Source: Chromobacterium alticapitis
Lineage (GTDB): Bacteria > Pseudomonadota > Gammaproteobacteria > Burkholderiales > Chromobacteriaceae
Assembly: GCF_002924365.1 (NCBI RefSeq)
Contig: NZ_PQWB01000040.1
Coordinates: forward strand, 1-55,813
DNA length: 55,813 nucleotides
Direction of reading: 5' to 3'
Position 1 is the stretch's first letter, and each line of letters opens with the position of its first letter. A model generated the notes under the pieces. It saw only the letters and a program-made list of their open reading frames with translations. It searched no databases and was not told where the DNA came from. Of this stretch, positions 35,453 to 46,873 are shown in pieces. The position numbers and the translations under genes were made by a program.

Positions 35453-36451
35453 TTATTTTCGCCGCGTGGTCCAGACGCGCAGCGGCACGCCGCCGGGAAT
35501 GCCGCTGCATTGCGGGGCTTTTTCGGCGGACATCAGCTTGAACTCGCGTCCGGTCCAGGCCCAGCTGTAGCTGTCGCCGCAATCGCCTATGCCGCGCAGC
35601 TTGCCGTAGCCGCTCAGCACGCCATGCTCAAAAGCCGGATTCATCAAGGGCGCGTCCTGGCCGTCTTCGTCGCTCAGTGCGGCCTGCTCGGCGCGGTAGG
35701 GCGGCTTGTCCTCGACGATCCAGGCCGCATAGCTGCTCTGGTAAGCGCCGCGGCTGCATTCGCGCATCGCCAGCAGCTGGTGGGCGTTGAGCCTGCTCAG
35801 ATTGGCCTCCGGGTTTTCCGCGTCCGGCATTTCGTTCCAGCACTCTGGATCCGTTTTGCTCAAGGCCTGCAGAATGGGTTGCAGCAGCGCCTGGTCGCTG
35901 TCGCGGTAGGGCGGCGGTTCAATCGGCCTCAGCAAGGGCGCGGGTTTGGCCGGCGGCACGGAAGACTCAGGCTTGCCGCCTTTTTTGATCAGCGCGCCGG
36001 ACGTGCCGACTCGGCCTTGCAAGTCGTCCATCTTCAACAGGGCCGCTTTCAAGCCGGACAGCGCGATGGACCATTCATGCGGTCCATCGCTCAGCGCGAT
36101 GGCGTCGGCGTCACGCATCGCCGCCAGCAGTTCGGCCGTTTGCGCCGCGTCGAAGTCTTGATTCTCTGCCAGCCGCTTCCAGTTCAGCGTCCCGATGCTC
36201 AGCGTCAGCGGGCCTATCTTGCCATCGTCGGCCAGCAGCGCCTGCAAATGGCCGGTAAGGCGAGCGCCAGGGCCGCCATCCCTATCCAGTTGCAGCGAGG
36301 CCGGGTGATCAATGTCGCCGCCCTGGCTGCCGTTGGCCGTGCAATGGCGAGTATTGTCGCAGGCGATGGCCCAGTTCTGGAATTCGTAAACCTTAGCCCG
36401 AGCGGCCCAGGGCAGAGCCAGCAGCAGGGCGGCGATGGCGAGGCGCTTCAT
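35453..36451 (-). CDS. DUF1176 family secreted protein
   Basis: A 332-residue protein with an N-terminal signal peptide (KRLAIAALLLALPWAARA) and the DUF1176 pattern: VYEFQNWAIACDNTRHCTA near the start, a PPYRDSDQA-linked middle and a C-terminal part ending SWAWTGREFKLMSAEKAPQC. Family members are periplasmic and uncharacterised. Of two nearby ATGs, the one at 36451 has AAGG at proper spacing. A stand-alone gene, separated by 33 bases from ogt upstream on the same strand, so the two may be co-transcribed. Confidence 0.85.
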   Translation of the reverse strand: MKRLAIAALLLALPWAARAKVYEFQNWAIACDNTRHCTANGSQGGDIDHPASLQLDRDGGPGARLTGHLQALLADDGKIGPLTLSIGTLNWKRLAENQDFDAAQTAELLAAMRDADAIALSDGPHEWSIALSGLKAALLKMDDLQGRVGTSGALIKKGGKPESSVPPAKPAPLLRPIEPPPYRDSDQALLQPILQALSKTDPECWNEMPDAENPEANLSRLNAHQLLAMRECSRGAYQSSYAAWIVEDKPPYRAEQAALSDEDGQDAPLMNPAFEHGVLSGYGKLRGIGDCGDSYSWAWTGREFKLMSAEKAPQCSGIPGGVPLRVWTTRRK

Positions 36452-36484
36452 GATCATCCTTTCGTGGCATGCCATGCGTTGAGT

Positions 36485-37003
36485 TCAGGCGCTGAACAGG
36501 CCCGGCGGCGCGCTGCGCTCCAGCTCGAAGCGCAGCAAAGCGGCCTTCAGGGGCAGGCCGCCGGCATAGCCGGTGAGGCTGCCGTCCGCGCCCAGCACGC
36601 GGTGGCATGGCACGATCAGCGCGATGGGGTTGGTGGCGTTGGCGCGGCCTATGGCGCGGGCGCCGTCCGGATTGCCCAGCGCGCGCGCCAGTTCGCCGTA
36701 GCTCATCGTGGCGCCGTAGGGGATGAGGCGCAGCGCCGCCCATACTTGCTGCTGAAACGGCGTGCCGACAGGCGCCAGCGGCAGGTCGAAGTCGCGGCGC
36801 TCGCCGGCTTGGTATTGCGCCAGCTGGCGCGCGGTCTCGGCCAGCGCCGCGTCGTCGCGCGGGCAGGCGTGCGCGGACATCTGTTCCGGCGTCGGGTTGA
36901 AGATCAGCCGGGTCAGCGCGCCGTCGCGGTTCAGCCAGGCGGCTGCCGGGCCGAAGCGGGTGTCGAGCAGGCCGTGAACGGCAGTGCGGGGAGATGAGTT
37001 CAT
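36485..37003 (-). CDS. ogt: Methylated-DNA--protein-cysteine methyltransferase
   Basis: A 172-residue O6-alkylguanine DNA repair protein. It has the HTH region PFQQQVWAALRLIPYGATMS with the arginine finger in ARAIGRANATNP, and the acceptor cysteine in ALIVPCHRVLGADGSLTGYA. The protein transfers the alkyl group to itself. ATG at 37003 is preferred to a TTG five codons upstream; neither has a strong ribosome site. Only 40 bases separate it from the upstream LysR gene. Confidence 0.93.
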   Translation of the reverse strand: MNSSPRTAVHGLLDTRFGPAAAWLNRDGALTRLIFNPTPEQMSAHACPRDDAALAETARQLAQYQAGERRDFDLPLAPVGTPFQQQVWAALRLIPYGATMSYGELARALGNPDGARAIGRANATNPIALIVPCHRVLGADGSLTGYAGGLPLKAALLRFELERSAPPGLFSA

Positions 37004-37043
37004 GGTTGGGCGTGTCAAATGGTGGATGGATTCGCGCGCGGGA

Positions 37044-37946
37044 TCAGCCAGGGGCGGCCTCGTCGCATACCTGTTTCAGGACCTTGCGCAGCCACTGGTG
37101 CGCCGGGTCCGCATCCATGCGCGGATGCCAGAGCATGGAGACGGTGATCTCAGGCACGGCCAGCGGCAGTTCGAAGCGGTGCAGGCCGTCCAGCAGGTAG
37201 CCGGTATGGCGGGAGGGCACGACGGCGATCAGGTCGTCGGCGCGGGCCAACGCCAGCGCGGCGGAGAAACCGCCGACGGTGACTGCGATGTCGCGCCGCA
37301 GCCCCAATTCGCCCAGCGCCAGGTCTATGCGGCTTTCGCCTTGTTCGCGGCGCGCCACCAAGATGTGGCGGCCAGCGGCGAAACGACTCGCCGTGACTTC
37401 GCCTTGCGCCAGCGGATGCGAGGGACGCGCCACGCCGATGAAGCGGTCGCGGAACAGCGCCCGCGCCCGCAGCTCCGGCCCGGCAGTGTGGCCGATGACG
37501 CCGGTTTCCAGGTCCACTTCCCCTTTGCGCAGCGGTTCGCTGTCCTTGTCCAGCTTCAATATGAAACGCAGCCGGGCGCCGGGGGCCTCGGCATGCAGCC
37601 GGGCGATCAGCCGCGGGCCGAAGTTCTCGGCGAAGCCGTCCGTCGCGCGCAGCGTAAAAGTGCGTCGCAGGGCGGCTAGGTCAAGCGCGGGCGGCGGACC
37701 GAGCGCGGCCAGCGCGTCGCGCAGCAAGGGACCGGTCCGCTCCCGCAACTCCAGCGCGCGAGGCGTGGGCACCAGGCCGCGGCCGGCGCGCACCAGCAAC
37801 GGGTCGCCGGTGGTTTGGCGCAGCCGCGCCAGGGATCGGCTCATCGCGGATGGGCTGAGCCCCAGCCGGCGGGCGGCGCCCGCCACGCTGCCCTCGGCGA
37901 GCAGCGCGTCCAGCACGATCAGCAGGTTCAGGTCGGGCGAATTCAT
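37044..37946 (-). CDS. LysR-type transcriptional regulator
   Basis: A 300-residue LysR protein of the NodD/NahR-like branch: NSPDLNLLIVLDALLAEGSV then LSPSAMSRSLARLRQTTGDP (HTH) and GRGLVPTPRALELRE. The effector domain begins near residue 90 (RRTFTLRATDGFAENFGPRL). It is divergent from the DHA2-type exporter at 38071 (124 bases between starts), the likely target. Start ATG at 37946. Confidence 0.9.
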   Translation of the reverse strand: MNSPDLNLLIVLDALLAEGSVAGAARRLGLSPSAMSRSLARLRQTTGDPLLVRAGRGLVPTPRALELRERTGPLLRDALAALGPPPALDLAALRRTFTLRATDGFAENFGPRLIARLHAEAPGARLRFILKLDKDSEPLRKGEVDLETGVIGHTAGPELRARALFRDRFIGVARPSHPLAQGEVTASRFAAGRHILVARREQGESRIDLALGELGLRRDIAVTVGGFSAALALARADDLIAVVPSRHTGYLLDGLHRFELPLAVPEITVSMLWHPRMDADPAHQWLRKVLKQVCDEAAPG

Positions 37947-38070
37947 GACCTTACCCTAACACATTCACATATGGCGCTGTGTGCACTTGTAAAGTGCAAA
38001 TCATGCGCCTTCCGCCTGTTCTAGGCCGAGCCTACGCTGTGGGCTGAACATAGACAGATGGGAGAACATC

Positions 38071-39504
38071 ATGAAAGCCATTTCGAACCACGCCGGCGCG
38101 TCGCCGCGGGCGAGCATGGCCAGCCTGTCGCTGGCCATGCTGCTGGCCTCGCTGGGCACCAGCATCGCCAATGTGGCCCTGCCGGCCTTGTCGCTGCATT
38201 TCGGCGTGTCGTTCCAGCATGTGCAATGGGTGGTATTGGCTTATCTCTTGGCCAGCACTGCCTTGATCGTCGGCGCGGGGCGGTTGGGCGATTTGATGGG
38301 ACGGCGGCGCTTGCTGCTGGGCGGTCTGTTGCTGTTCGCCGCCGCCTCGCTGGTTGCCGGCTTGGCCTCGTTTCCGGCATTGATCGCCGCCCGCGCCGCG
38401 CAAGGCCTGGGCGCGGCTGTGATGATGGCCTTGAGCATGGCTTTCGTCGCCGACGTCATGCCCAAGGAGCGCATCGGTCGCGCCATGGGCTGGCTGGGCA
38501 CGATGTCGGCGCTCGGCACCGCGCTCGGTCCCTCGCTGGGCGGCGTATTGATCGCCGGTTTCGGCTGGCGCAGCATCTTCCTGCTGCTAGCCGCGCTGTC
38601 GGCGGCGGCCTTGGCGTTGGCCAGCCGCAGCCTGCCGGGCGACGACCGCTCCGCTTCGCGCGGCCAGGCCGGCTTTGATCGAGTCGGCACCGCGCTGCTG
38701 GCGCTGGCCGCGGCGAGCTATGCGCTGGCTATGACCACGGGACGCGGCCACTTCGGCGCTTTCAATGCCGCCTGGCTGGCGGCGGCGTTGGCCGGGGGCG
38801 GCGTTTTTGTCTGGTGGCAGCGGCGGATCGAGGCGCCGCTGCTGAGGCTGGATATGCTGCGCGATTCGAACTTGAGCGGCGGCATGGCGATGAGCGGCCT
38901 GGTGGCGACGGTGATGATGGCGACGTTGGTGGTCGGCCCGTTTTACCTGGCGCGCAGCCTGGGATTGAATATGGCCGAAGTCGGACTGGCGATGTCGGCC
39001 GGACCGGTGTTGTCGGCTGTGTATGGCTTGCCGGCTGGCGCGGCCGTGGACCGCTTCGGCGCGCGCGGCATGGCCTTGGCCGGCCTGTTCGCCATATTGG
39101 CCGGCGCCGCCGCCTTGAGCCTGACGCCCATGGTCTGGGGCGTGCCGGGCTATATCGCATCGTTATTGTTGCTGACGGTGGGCTATGCGCAGTTTCAGGC
39201 GGCCAACAACACTCAGGTGATGGCGGGCAGCGGCGCGAGTGGCCGAGGCCTGGTTTCGGGACTGCTGAATCTGGCGCGCAACCTGGGGTTGCTGACCGGA
39301 GCCGGGGCGATGGGCGCGGTGTTCGCCGCGGCCGCGGGGACGGACAGGCTGGCGACGGCCTCGCCGGACGCCATCGCGCATGGCATGCATGCGGTCTTCG
39401 CCGTCTCGACGGGTTTGATCGCGCTGGCCTTGGCGATAGCGCTGGGCGGCATGCTGCCCTCGCGGCGCGCGGCGGCGGGCAGGGCGGCCAGCCGGGACGC
39501 GTGA
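38071..39504 (+). CDS. MFS drug transporter, DHA2 (14-helix) type
   Basis: A 477-residue inner-membrane protein with fourteen hydrophobic segments, of the EmrB/QacA class. Signatures: SLGTSIANVALPALSLHFGV (motif D1 region), GRLGDLMGRRRLLLGGLLLF (motif A) and GTMSALGTALGPSLGGVLIA (motif C, antiporter). Probably an efflux pump for hydrophobic compounds. ATG at 38071 with GGGAG upstream. The divergent LysR gene probably controls it. Confidence 0.9.
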   Translation: MKAISNHAGASPRASMASLSLAMLLASLGTSIANVALPALSLHFGVSFQHVQWVVLAYLLASTALIVGAGRLGDLMGRRRLLLGGLLLFAAASLVAGLASFPALIAARAAQGLGAAVMMALSMAFVADVMPKERIGRAMGWLGTMSALGTALGPSLGGVLIAGFGWRSIFLLLAALSAAALALASRSLPGDDRSASRGQAGFDRVGTALLALAAASYALAMTTGRGHFGAFNAAWLAAALAGGGVFVWWQRRIEAPLLRLDMLRDSNLSGGMAMSGLVATVMMATLVVGPFYLARSLGLNMAEVGLAMSAGPVLSAVYGLPAGAAVDRFGARGMALAGLFAILAGAAALSLTPMVWGVPGYIASLLLLTVGYAQFQAANNTQVMAGSGASGRGLVSGLLNLARNLGLLTGAGAMGAVFAAAAGTDRLATASPDAIAHGMHAVFAVSTGLIALALAIALGGMLPSRRAAAGRAASRDA

Positions 39505-39628
39505 TGGCGCATGGCATGCGGCTTGTCGGCGAGGCGGCTTCCGTCTAGCATTTCTGCACGAGACGCCCATGCCGCGCGGCATGGGCGGGTTGATTCGGCG
39601 CCGGGGCTCATGGCGGCAAGGGGGCAAA

Positions 39629-39985
39629 ATGCATTGGATAGCAAATATCGTCATCGCGCTGGTAGCGCTGCTGCATGTCTATTTCCTGATCCTGGAAATG
39701 TTTCTGTGGGACAAGCCGCTGGGCATGAAGACTTTCCGGCTGACGCCGGAGAGGGCGCGGGATACCAGGGTTCTGGCCGCCAACCAGGGCCTGTACAACG
39801 GCTTTCTGGCTGCCGGCCTGTTTTGGGGGCTGTGGCTGGGCGCGGCCGGCTTCCAGATCAAGCTGTTCTTCCTCGCTTGCGTGCTGGCGGCCGGCGTGTT
39901 CGGCGCGCTGACTGTCAATCGGCGCATTTTGTTTGTGCAGGGGCTGCCGGCGGCGCTGGGCATCGCGCTGCTGTGGCTGGCTTGA
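39629..39985 (+). CDS. DUF1304 family membrane protein
   Basis: A 118-residue protein with four hydrophobic segments, matching DUF1304: ALLHVYFLILEMFLWDKPLG, RLTPERARDTRVLAANQGLY and NGFLAAGLFWGLW. Uncharacterised inner-membrane family. The ATG at 39629 has AAGGGGG upstream; the longer frame upstream lacks similarity. Confidence 0.85.
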   Translation: MHWIANIVIALVALLHVYFLILEMFLWDKPLGMKTFRLTPERARDTRVLAANQGLYNGFLAAGLFWGLWLGAAGFQIKLFFLACVLAAGVFGALTVNRRILFVQGLPAALGIALLWLA

Positions 39986-40012
39986 GCGGCGAGCGCGTCG
40001 CGGGGAGTGCGG

Positions 40013-40315
40013 ATGGTTCCGGAAATGAGCATCTTGGGGCGGTTTTCAGGCAGAAGGCTCAAGCCTGCGCGCATCGTGTTCAATGAGCGAGGCGTGTCGG
40101 TGCTCCGAGGCGATGCCTTGCGCTGGCGGGTGCCGCTGGAGGAGATCGCGTCCGTTAGCCTGAGGCGGGGGCGGCGTCTGTTCGGCTTGTTTTCGTTTGG
40201 CCGGTGGCTGGTGGTGGAGTCTCGCGGCGGAAAATTCTATCTAGAACCCACCTTGGAATACAAGAAAGACGAGCTGGAGCGCTTGGTTGCGCGAATCTGC
40301 CAGTTCATCCCTTGA
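40013..40315 (+). CDS. Hypothetical protein, possible PH-like domain
   Basis: A 100-residue soluble protein with alternating hydrophobic strands (IVFNERGVSVL, WRVPLEEIASVSL, RWLVVESRGGKFYL) ending in a helix (KKDELERLVARICQFI), the layout of small bacterial PH-like domains. No specific family recognised. The ATG at 40013 has GGGGAG seven bases upstream; a GTG two codons earlier is less likely. It is convergent with the next LysR gene, ten bases apart. Confidence 0.55.
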   Translation: MVPEMSILGRFSGRRLKPARIVFNERGVSVLRGDALRWRVPLEEIASVSLRRGRRLFGLFSFGRWLVVESRGGKFYLEPTLEYKKDELERLVARICQFIP

Positions 40316-40325
40316 TTTCGCAGGA

Positions 40326-41234
40326 TCAGCTCGTGCGCTCCAGCTCCTGCAAAAATCTCTCCAGCACCAAATTGGCGCGCCGGCCCTTGCGCACCGCCAG
40401 CGCCAGAGGCGCGGCGTAATGGCAGACGTCCGGCAGCAGCGGCCGCATCATGCCTTGGGCCACCCAGCCGGCGGCGAAGTGGTCCGGCAGGTAGCCGATG
40501 TAGCGGCCGCTGAGGATCAAAAACGCGATGCCTTCGCGGTCGGATGCGGCGGCGGCAGGGGTAAGCCGCTGTTGCAGCGCCTGCGCCTGCGGCGGCAGCC
40601 GGTAGCTGGGCGCGACGGCGTTGGCCGCGGCCAGGTCCACCTCGCTCAAGGCATCGTCCAGCTGACTGAACAGCGGATGCTCGCGGCTGCAATACAGCTG
40701 CGAGCGTTCCTCGTACAGCGGCAGATAGTCCAATCCTGACAGCGGCTGGATCAGTGGCACCACGCCGGCGTGCAGCTGGCCGTCCAGCAGGCCGGTTTCG
40801 ATATCGCTGGGCGTCATCATGCCTATTGATATCTTCACCTCTGGCCCTTGCTCGCTCAGCGCTTTCAGCGCGCCAGTGACGCGCATCTTGGGCAAAGTCA
40901 CCAGGTTGTTGACGATGCCGATGTTTAGCTCGCCGCGCAGCTCGCGGTGCAGCAAGTTCACTTCGCTGCGGAAATCTTCCAGCGCCGCCAGCAGCGTCTG
41001 GCTGGCGCGCAGCACTTCGCGGCCCTCGTCGGTGAGGGCGAAACCGGCGCGGCCGCGCTGGCACAGCCGGATGCCGAGGCGCTTTTCCAGATCGCCCATC
41101 TGCAGGCTGATGGCGGAGCGGCTGATGCCCAGTACGCCCTCGGCGGCGGAAAAACCGCCGCACTCGGCTACCGCGCGGAACAGCCGCAGCAGGCGGATAT
41201 CGAAATCGCTGACTTGGCCCAGCGCAGGTTTCAT
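40326..41234 (-). CDS. LysR-type regulator of the adjacent aminotransferase/mmsA pair
   Basis: A 302-residue LysR protein: SDFDIRLLRLFRAVAECGGF then SRSAISLQMGDLEKRLGIRL (HTH) and an effector domain from about residue 92 (ELNIGIVNNLVTLPKMRVTG). It is divergent from the aminotransferase at 41334, with 99 bases between starts. The AT-rich gap (ttgagtattttaaaatctaa) suits a promoter/operator. Predicted activator of beta-alanine/malonate-semialdehyde catabolism, from position. Confidence 0.9.
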   Translation of the reverse strand: MKPALGQVSDFDIRLLRLFRAVAECGGFSAAEGVLGISRSAISLQMGDLEKRLGIRLCQRGRAGFALTDEGREVLRASQTLLAALEDFRSEVNLLHRELRGELNIGIVNNLVTLPKMRVTGALKALSEQGPEVKISIGMMTPSDIETGLLDGQLHAGVVPLIQPLSGLDYLPLYEERSQLYCSREHPLFSQLDDALSEVDLAAANAVAPSYRLPPQAQALQQRLTPAAAASDREGIAFLILSGRYIGYLPDHFAAGWVAQGMMRPLLPDVCHYAAPLALAVRKGRRANLVLERFLQELERTS

Positions 41235-41333
41235 AAGTTGAGTATTTTAAAATCTAAACATAATAAAGATAGCATTTAACTCACGCGATGTCCGCGGCAT
41301 GCTGTGCCGATATTCCCGCCACAGGTGCCCGAC

Positions 41334-42671
<1,338 letters not shown>

Positions 42672-42703
42672 ACCGATTCCCTATCGATAAAAGAGAAGCT
42701 GAA

Positions 42704-44197
<1,494 letters not shown>

Positions 44198-44212
44198 TCT
44201 GGCCTAGGCTTT

Positions 44213-44254
44213 CCCCCTCTCCCCAACCCCTCTCCCGCGGGGGGAGAGGGGCTT
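44213..44254. repeat. REP-like palindrome
   Basis: Downstream of mmsA the sequence CCCCTCTCCC-gcgg-GGGAGAGGGG (within 44213-44254) forms a strong G/C-rich palindrome. The same CCCTCTCCC/GGGAGAGGG core recurs in each unit of the adjacent tandem repeat. Likely a dispersed REP-type element; it may also terminate the operon, although no T-run longer than three follows. Confidence 0.65.
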
Positions 44255-44346
44255 TCCTGCGGCAACAACATGGCGCATCGCGGCCCGTTTAACCGCCCCA
44301 GCATCGCTCGCGGATATGGCCTTTGGCCAACCCGCGCTACGGAGCT

Positions 44347-44729
44347 GGCGGTTGGCGTAATCCGCGTCATGGCCTAGCGTTTGCTGGGATAGGGCTTTGG
44401 CGATGAGTCGGTTCGGGACCGGTGGGCAACCCTGTCGACATTCCCCCTTCTCCCCTTGCGGGAGAGGGGCTGACAGGTGGCTGGCGTAATCCGCGTCAGG
44501 GCCTAGCGTTTGCTGGGATATGGCTTTGGCGATGAGTCGGTTCGGGACCGGTGGGCAACCCTGTCGACATTCCCCCTCTCCCTTGCGGGAGAGGGGCTGA
44601 CAGGCGGTTGGCGTAATCCGCGTTATGGCCTAGCGTTTGCTGGGATAGGGCTTTGGCGATGAGTCGGTTCCGGACCGGTGGGCAACCCTGTCGGCATTCC
44701 CCCCTCTCCCCTTGCGGGAGAGGGGCCGG
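44347..44729. repeat. Three tandem copies of a ~128-base non-coding repeat
   Basis: Units start at about 44347, 44476 and 44603 (129- and 127-base steps) and are nearly identical. Each begins GG(C/T)GG(T/C)TGGCGTAATCCGCG, contains TAGCGTTTGCTGGGATA and GGGCAACCCTGTCG, and ends with a CCCTCTCCC-ttgc-GGGAGAGGGG palindrome. No gene spans them; minus-strand open frames here are by-products. The first base-level differences are indels of one or two bases. The function is unknown. Confidence 0.85.
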
Positions 44730-44799
44730 GGGAGAGGGGGGGCGGTTTGTCGAGCATGCGCTATGCTGCAATTCCCGATGTCCTGATTCAGGAACCGCC

Positions 44800-45243
44800 A
44801 TGCCGAACACGATACGCTTGCACCGCGTGCTGAGCGCGCCGCCGGAGCGCGTTTACCGCGCCTTCCTCGATCCGCTGGCGCTGGCCAAGTGGCTGCCGCC
44901 CGAGGGTTTTGTGTGCAAGGTGCTGGAGCACGATGCCCGCGTCGGCAGCGGCTACAAGATGGAATTCGTCGCCTTCGCCAGCGGGCAGCTTCATGCTTTT
45001 GGCGGGCGCTATCTGGAGCTGGAGCCAGGCGTTCGCATCCGTTACAGCGACCATTTCGAAGACGCCGGTTTGCCGGGCGAGATGGTGACCTCCATCGTCT
45101 TGCAGGCGTTGGACTGCGGCACAGATTTGTCGATTACTCAGGAAGGCATCCCCGACGCGATTCCGCCGGAAAACTGCTACCTGGGCTGGCAGCAGTCGCT
45201 GAACCAGCTAGCCCGGCTGGTGGAGGCCGATGCCGGCGTTTGA
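44800..45243 (+). CDS. SRPBCC/AHSA1-domain protein
   Basis: A 147-residue START-like protein of the AHSA1 family: RLHRVLSAPPERVYRAFLDP, ALAKWLPPEGFVCKVLEHDA, GGRYLELEPGVRIRYSDHFE and a C-terminal helix CYLGWQQSLNQLARLVEA. The family has a deep hydrophobic pocket; bacterial members are mostly uncharacterised. The ATG at 44800 has CAGGAACC upstream; the frame extends into the repeat region without support. Confidence 0.85.
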   Translation: MPNTIRLHRVLSAPPERVYRAFLDPLALAKWLPPEGFVCKVLEHDARVGSGYKMEFVAFASGQLHAFGGRYLELEPGVRIRYSDHFEDAGLPGEMVTSIVLQALDCGTDLSITQEGIPDAIPPENCYLGWQQSLNQLARLVEADAGV

Positions 45244-45305
45244 ACGGCTGCTTGCAAACAGCCGCTAAAAAACCAAGCAGCGTCTAAGGGGCGATGCGAA
45301 GCGAA

Positions 45306-45333
45306 AAGGCCGGGGGAACCCGGCCTTGTTTTT
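45306..45333. terminator. Bidirectional terminator between the SRPBCC gene and chitinase gene
   Basis: AAGGCCGGG-ggaa-CCCGGCCTT (45306-45327) with a T-rich tract after it on the plus strand and an A-run before it, so it can stop transcription from both convergent genes. Confidence 0.9.
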
Positions 45334-45345
45334 CAAACCATCATC

Positions 45346-46695
45346 TTAGTTGGCTGGCGACCACGGGTCGCCGGCGGTGGGCACGCTGCCTTGGGTCCAC
45401 CATTTGGCGCAGTACTTCTTGCCCTGATACAGCGCGCAGGCCCCGCCGTTATAGGTGGCGCTGGCGGACCAATTCTGCAGATTGCCGCCTTGCTGCTGCC
45501 AAACGGCGGCTTGGCCCGGCGTGTCGCCCTGGGTCCACCATTGCGCTTTCCATGTCGCGCCGGCATAGCTGACCAAGTTGCCGGATTGATAGATCTGGCT
45601 GGCGGACCAGGCTTGGCCGTTGACCGGGCCGCCATTGCCGGAACTGCCGCCGCCGTAATTCGGGTTTGGCGTCACGCCGCTGCCCCAGTGGTCTTTAGCG
45701 GCGGTTTTGAACGCGCTGCTGAAGGCGTAGGCGGTCTGGGCTATGCCCGAGCACGCGGGGCCGACGGTGGCGGCGTTGCCGGGGCAGGCTTGGTCGCGGC
45801 TGACAGACCACATGGCCAGCGTGCCGATGCCGTTGGCCGATGCGAAGGCGGCCAGGCTGGCGGCATTGGCCAAAGTGAAGGTTTCAGGCCGGGTATCGTT
45901 GAGGCCGATCATGGGCGTCAGGCCGATCTTGCGCCAAAGCTGGGCGGCGCTCAAGGTCTGGCCGCGGGCCTTGTAGGCTGCGTCCAGCTGGCCGTACAAG
46001 GCCTGGGCCGCCTGTTTGGCCGCCAGCCCCATATCGCTGTTGCGCTGGCCGTAGTCCATCGCCATCACATTGACGGTATCGAGCGCGGTTCCGCTTTTCA
46101 GCGCCGCGTTCAGCACATTGAGACCGTCTTGGGTCAGACCGTAGGGCATCACCGGCAGGGTTAGCGATACCGACAGCGTTTTGCCCTTGGCCTGGTAGCT
46201 TTTCTGCAGCGCCGCCACGGCGGCGAAGTTGCGCTGATTGGCCGCCGCGTCGGTTTGCGCGGTGCCTTCGATGTCGAAGTCGATGCGGTTGAGCTGGTAG
46301 GCGTCCAGCGTCCTTTGGTAAGCCGCCTGCAGCGCCGCGGGCGTGGCGCAGGCCTGCTGCAGCGGCAGGCCGTTGGCGCCGCCGAAGGACAGCATCACCT
46401 CGCCGCCTTTGGCGCGGAAGTTGGCTATGCCGGAGGCGATGGCCGCCATTTGCGTATCGGCGGCGTTGCCGGGAATCGGCATCACGCCTCCCCATGAGGG
46501 GTTGCAGCCATTCTGGGCGGTGACGAAGGCCAGGGTGAATTGCTGGATACCCTGGGTAATGCCGATTTTGTCGATTTGCGGCGTGGGCCACAGCGTGACG
46601 TCGACATAGGGCGCGAAGACGCCGGCTTGGGCGATGGGGCTGGCGAGGCCGGCCAGTGCGGCGGCCAGCGCCGAGAGCGCGATGAAGGGTTTCAT
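45346..46695 (-). CDS. Secreted GH18 chitinase with two C-terminal chitin-binding modules
   Basis: A 449-residue exported enzyme. Signal peptide: residues 1 to about 24 (FIALSALAAALAGLASPIAQ). The GH18 catalytic domain covers about 25-330 with EVMLSFGGANG (SxGG) and NRIDFDIEGTA, whose Asp-x-Asp-x-Glu includes the catalytic Glu. A Gly/Asn-rich linker (NPNYGGGSSGNGG) leads to two CBM5/12-type modules of about 45 residues, each with WSAS, Y--G and KWWTQG or AQWWTQGDTPG. It degrades chitin outside the cell, fitting the Chromobacterium lifestyle. In this genus chitinases are commonly under quorum sensing; no lux box was identified here. Confidence 0.95.
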   Translation of the reverse strand: MKPFIALSALAAALAGLASPIAQAGVFAPYVDVTLWPTPQIDKIGITQGIQQFTLAFVTAQNGCNPSWGGVMPIPGNAADTQMAAIASGIANFRAKGGEVMLSFGGANGLPLQQACATPAALQAAYQRTLDAYQLNRIDFDIEGTAQTDAAANQRNFAAVAALQKSYQAKGKTLSVSLTLPVMPYGLTQDGLNVLNAALKSGTALDTVNVMAMDYGQRNSDMGLAAKQAAQALYGQLDAAYKARGQTLSAAQLWRKIGLTPMIGLNDTRPETFTLANAASLAAFASANGIGTLAMWSVSRDQACPGNAATVGPACSGIAQTAYAFSSAFKTAAKDHWGSGVTPNPNYGGGSSGNGGPVNGQAWSASQIYQSGNLVSYAGATWKAQWWTQGDTPGQAAVWQQQGGNLQNWSASATYNGGACALYQGKKYCAKWWTQGSVPTAGDPWSPAN

Positions 46696-46823
46696 CTTGT
46701 CGATACCTTAAGCAATGCGCCGCCATGCGGCGTCATATCCATTTTATGTTTATAAACTAGCTGATATTTTTCAGCATTGCTTAATGTACTCGGGCGAGAT
46801 TAAAACTCAATGATAATTATGAC

Positions 46824-46852
46824 AAAACGCGCTCTCAATCGAGGCGCGTTTT
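46824..46852. terminator. Terminator downstream of the metallo-hydrolase gene
   Basis: AAAACGCGC and GCGCGTTTT form a nine-pair stem around an 11-base loop. It lies 22 bases beyond the stop of the minus-strand gene at 46874. Confidence 0.75.
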
Positions 46853-46873
46853 GAACGGAGAGGCGAAGCCGGC

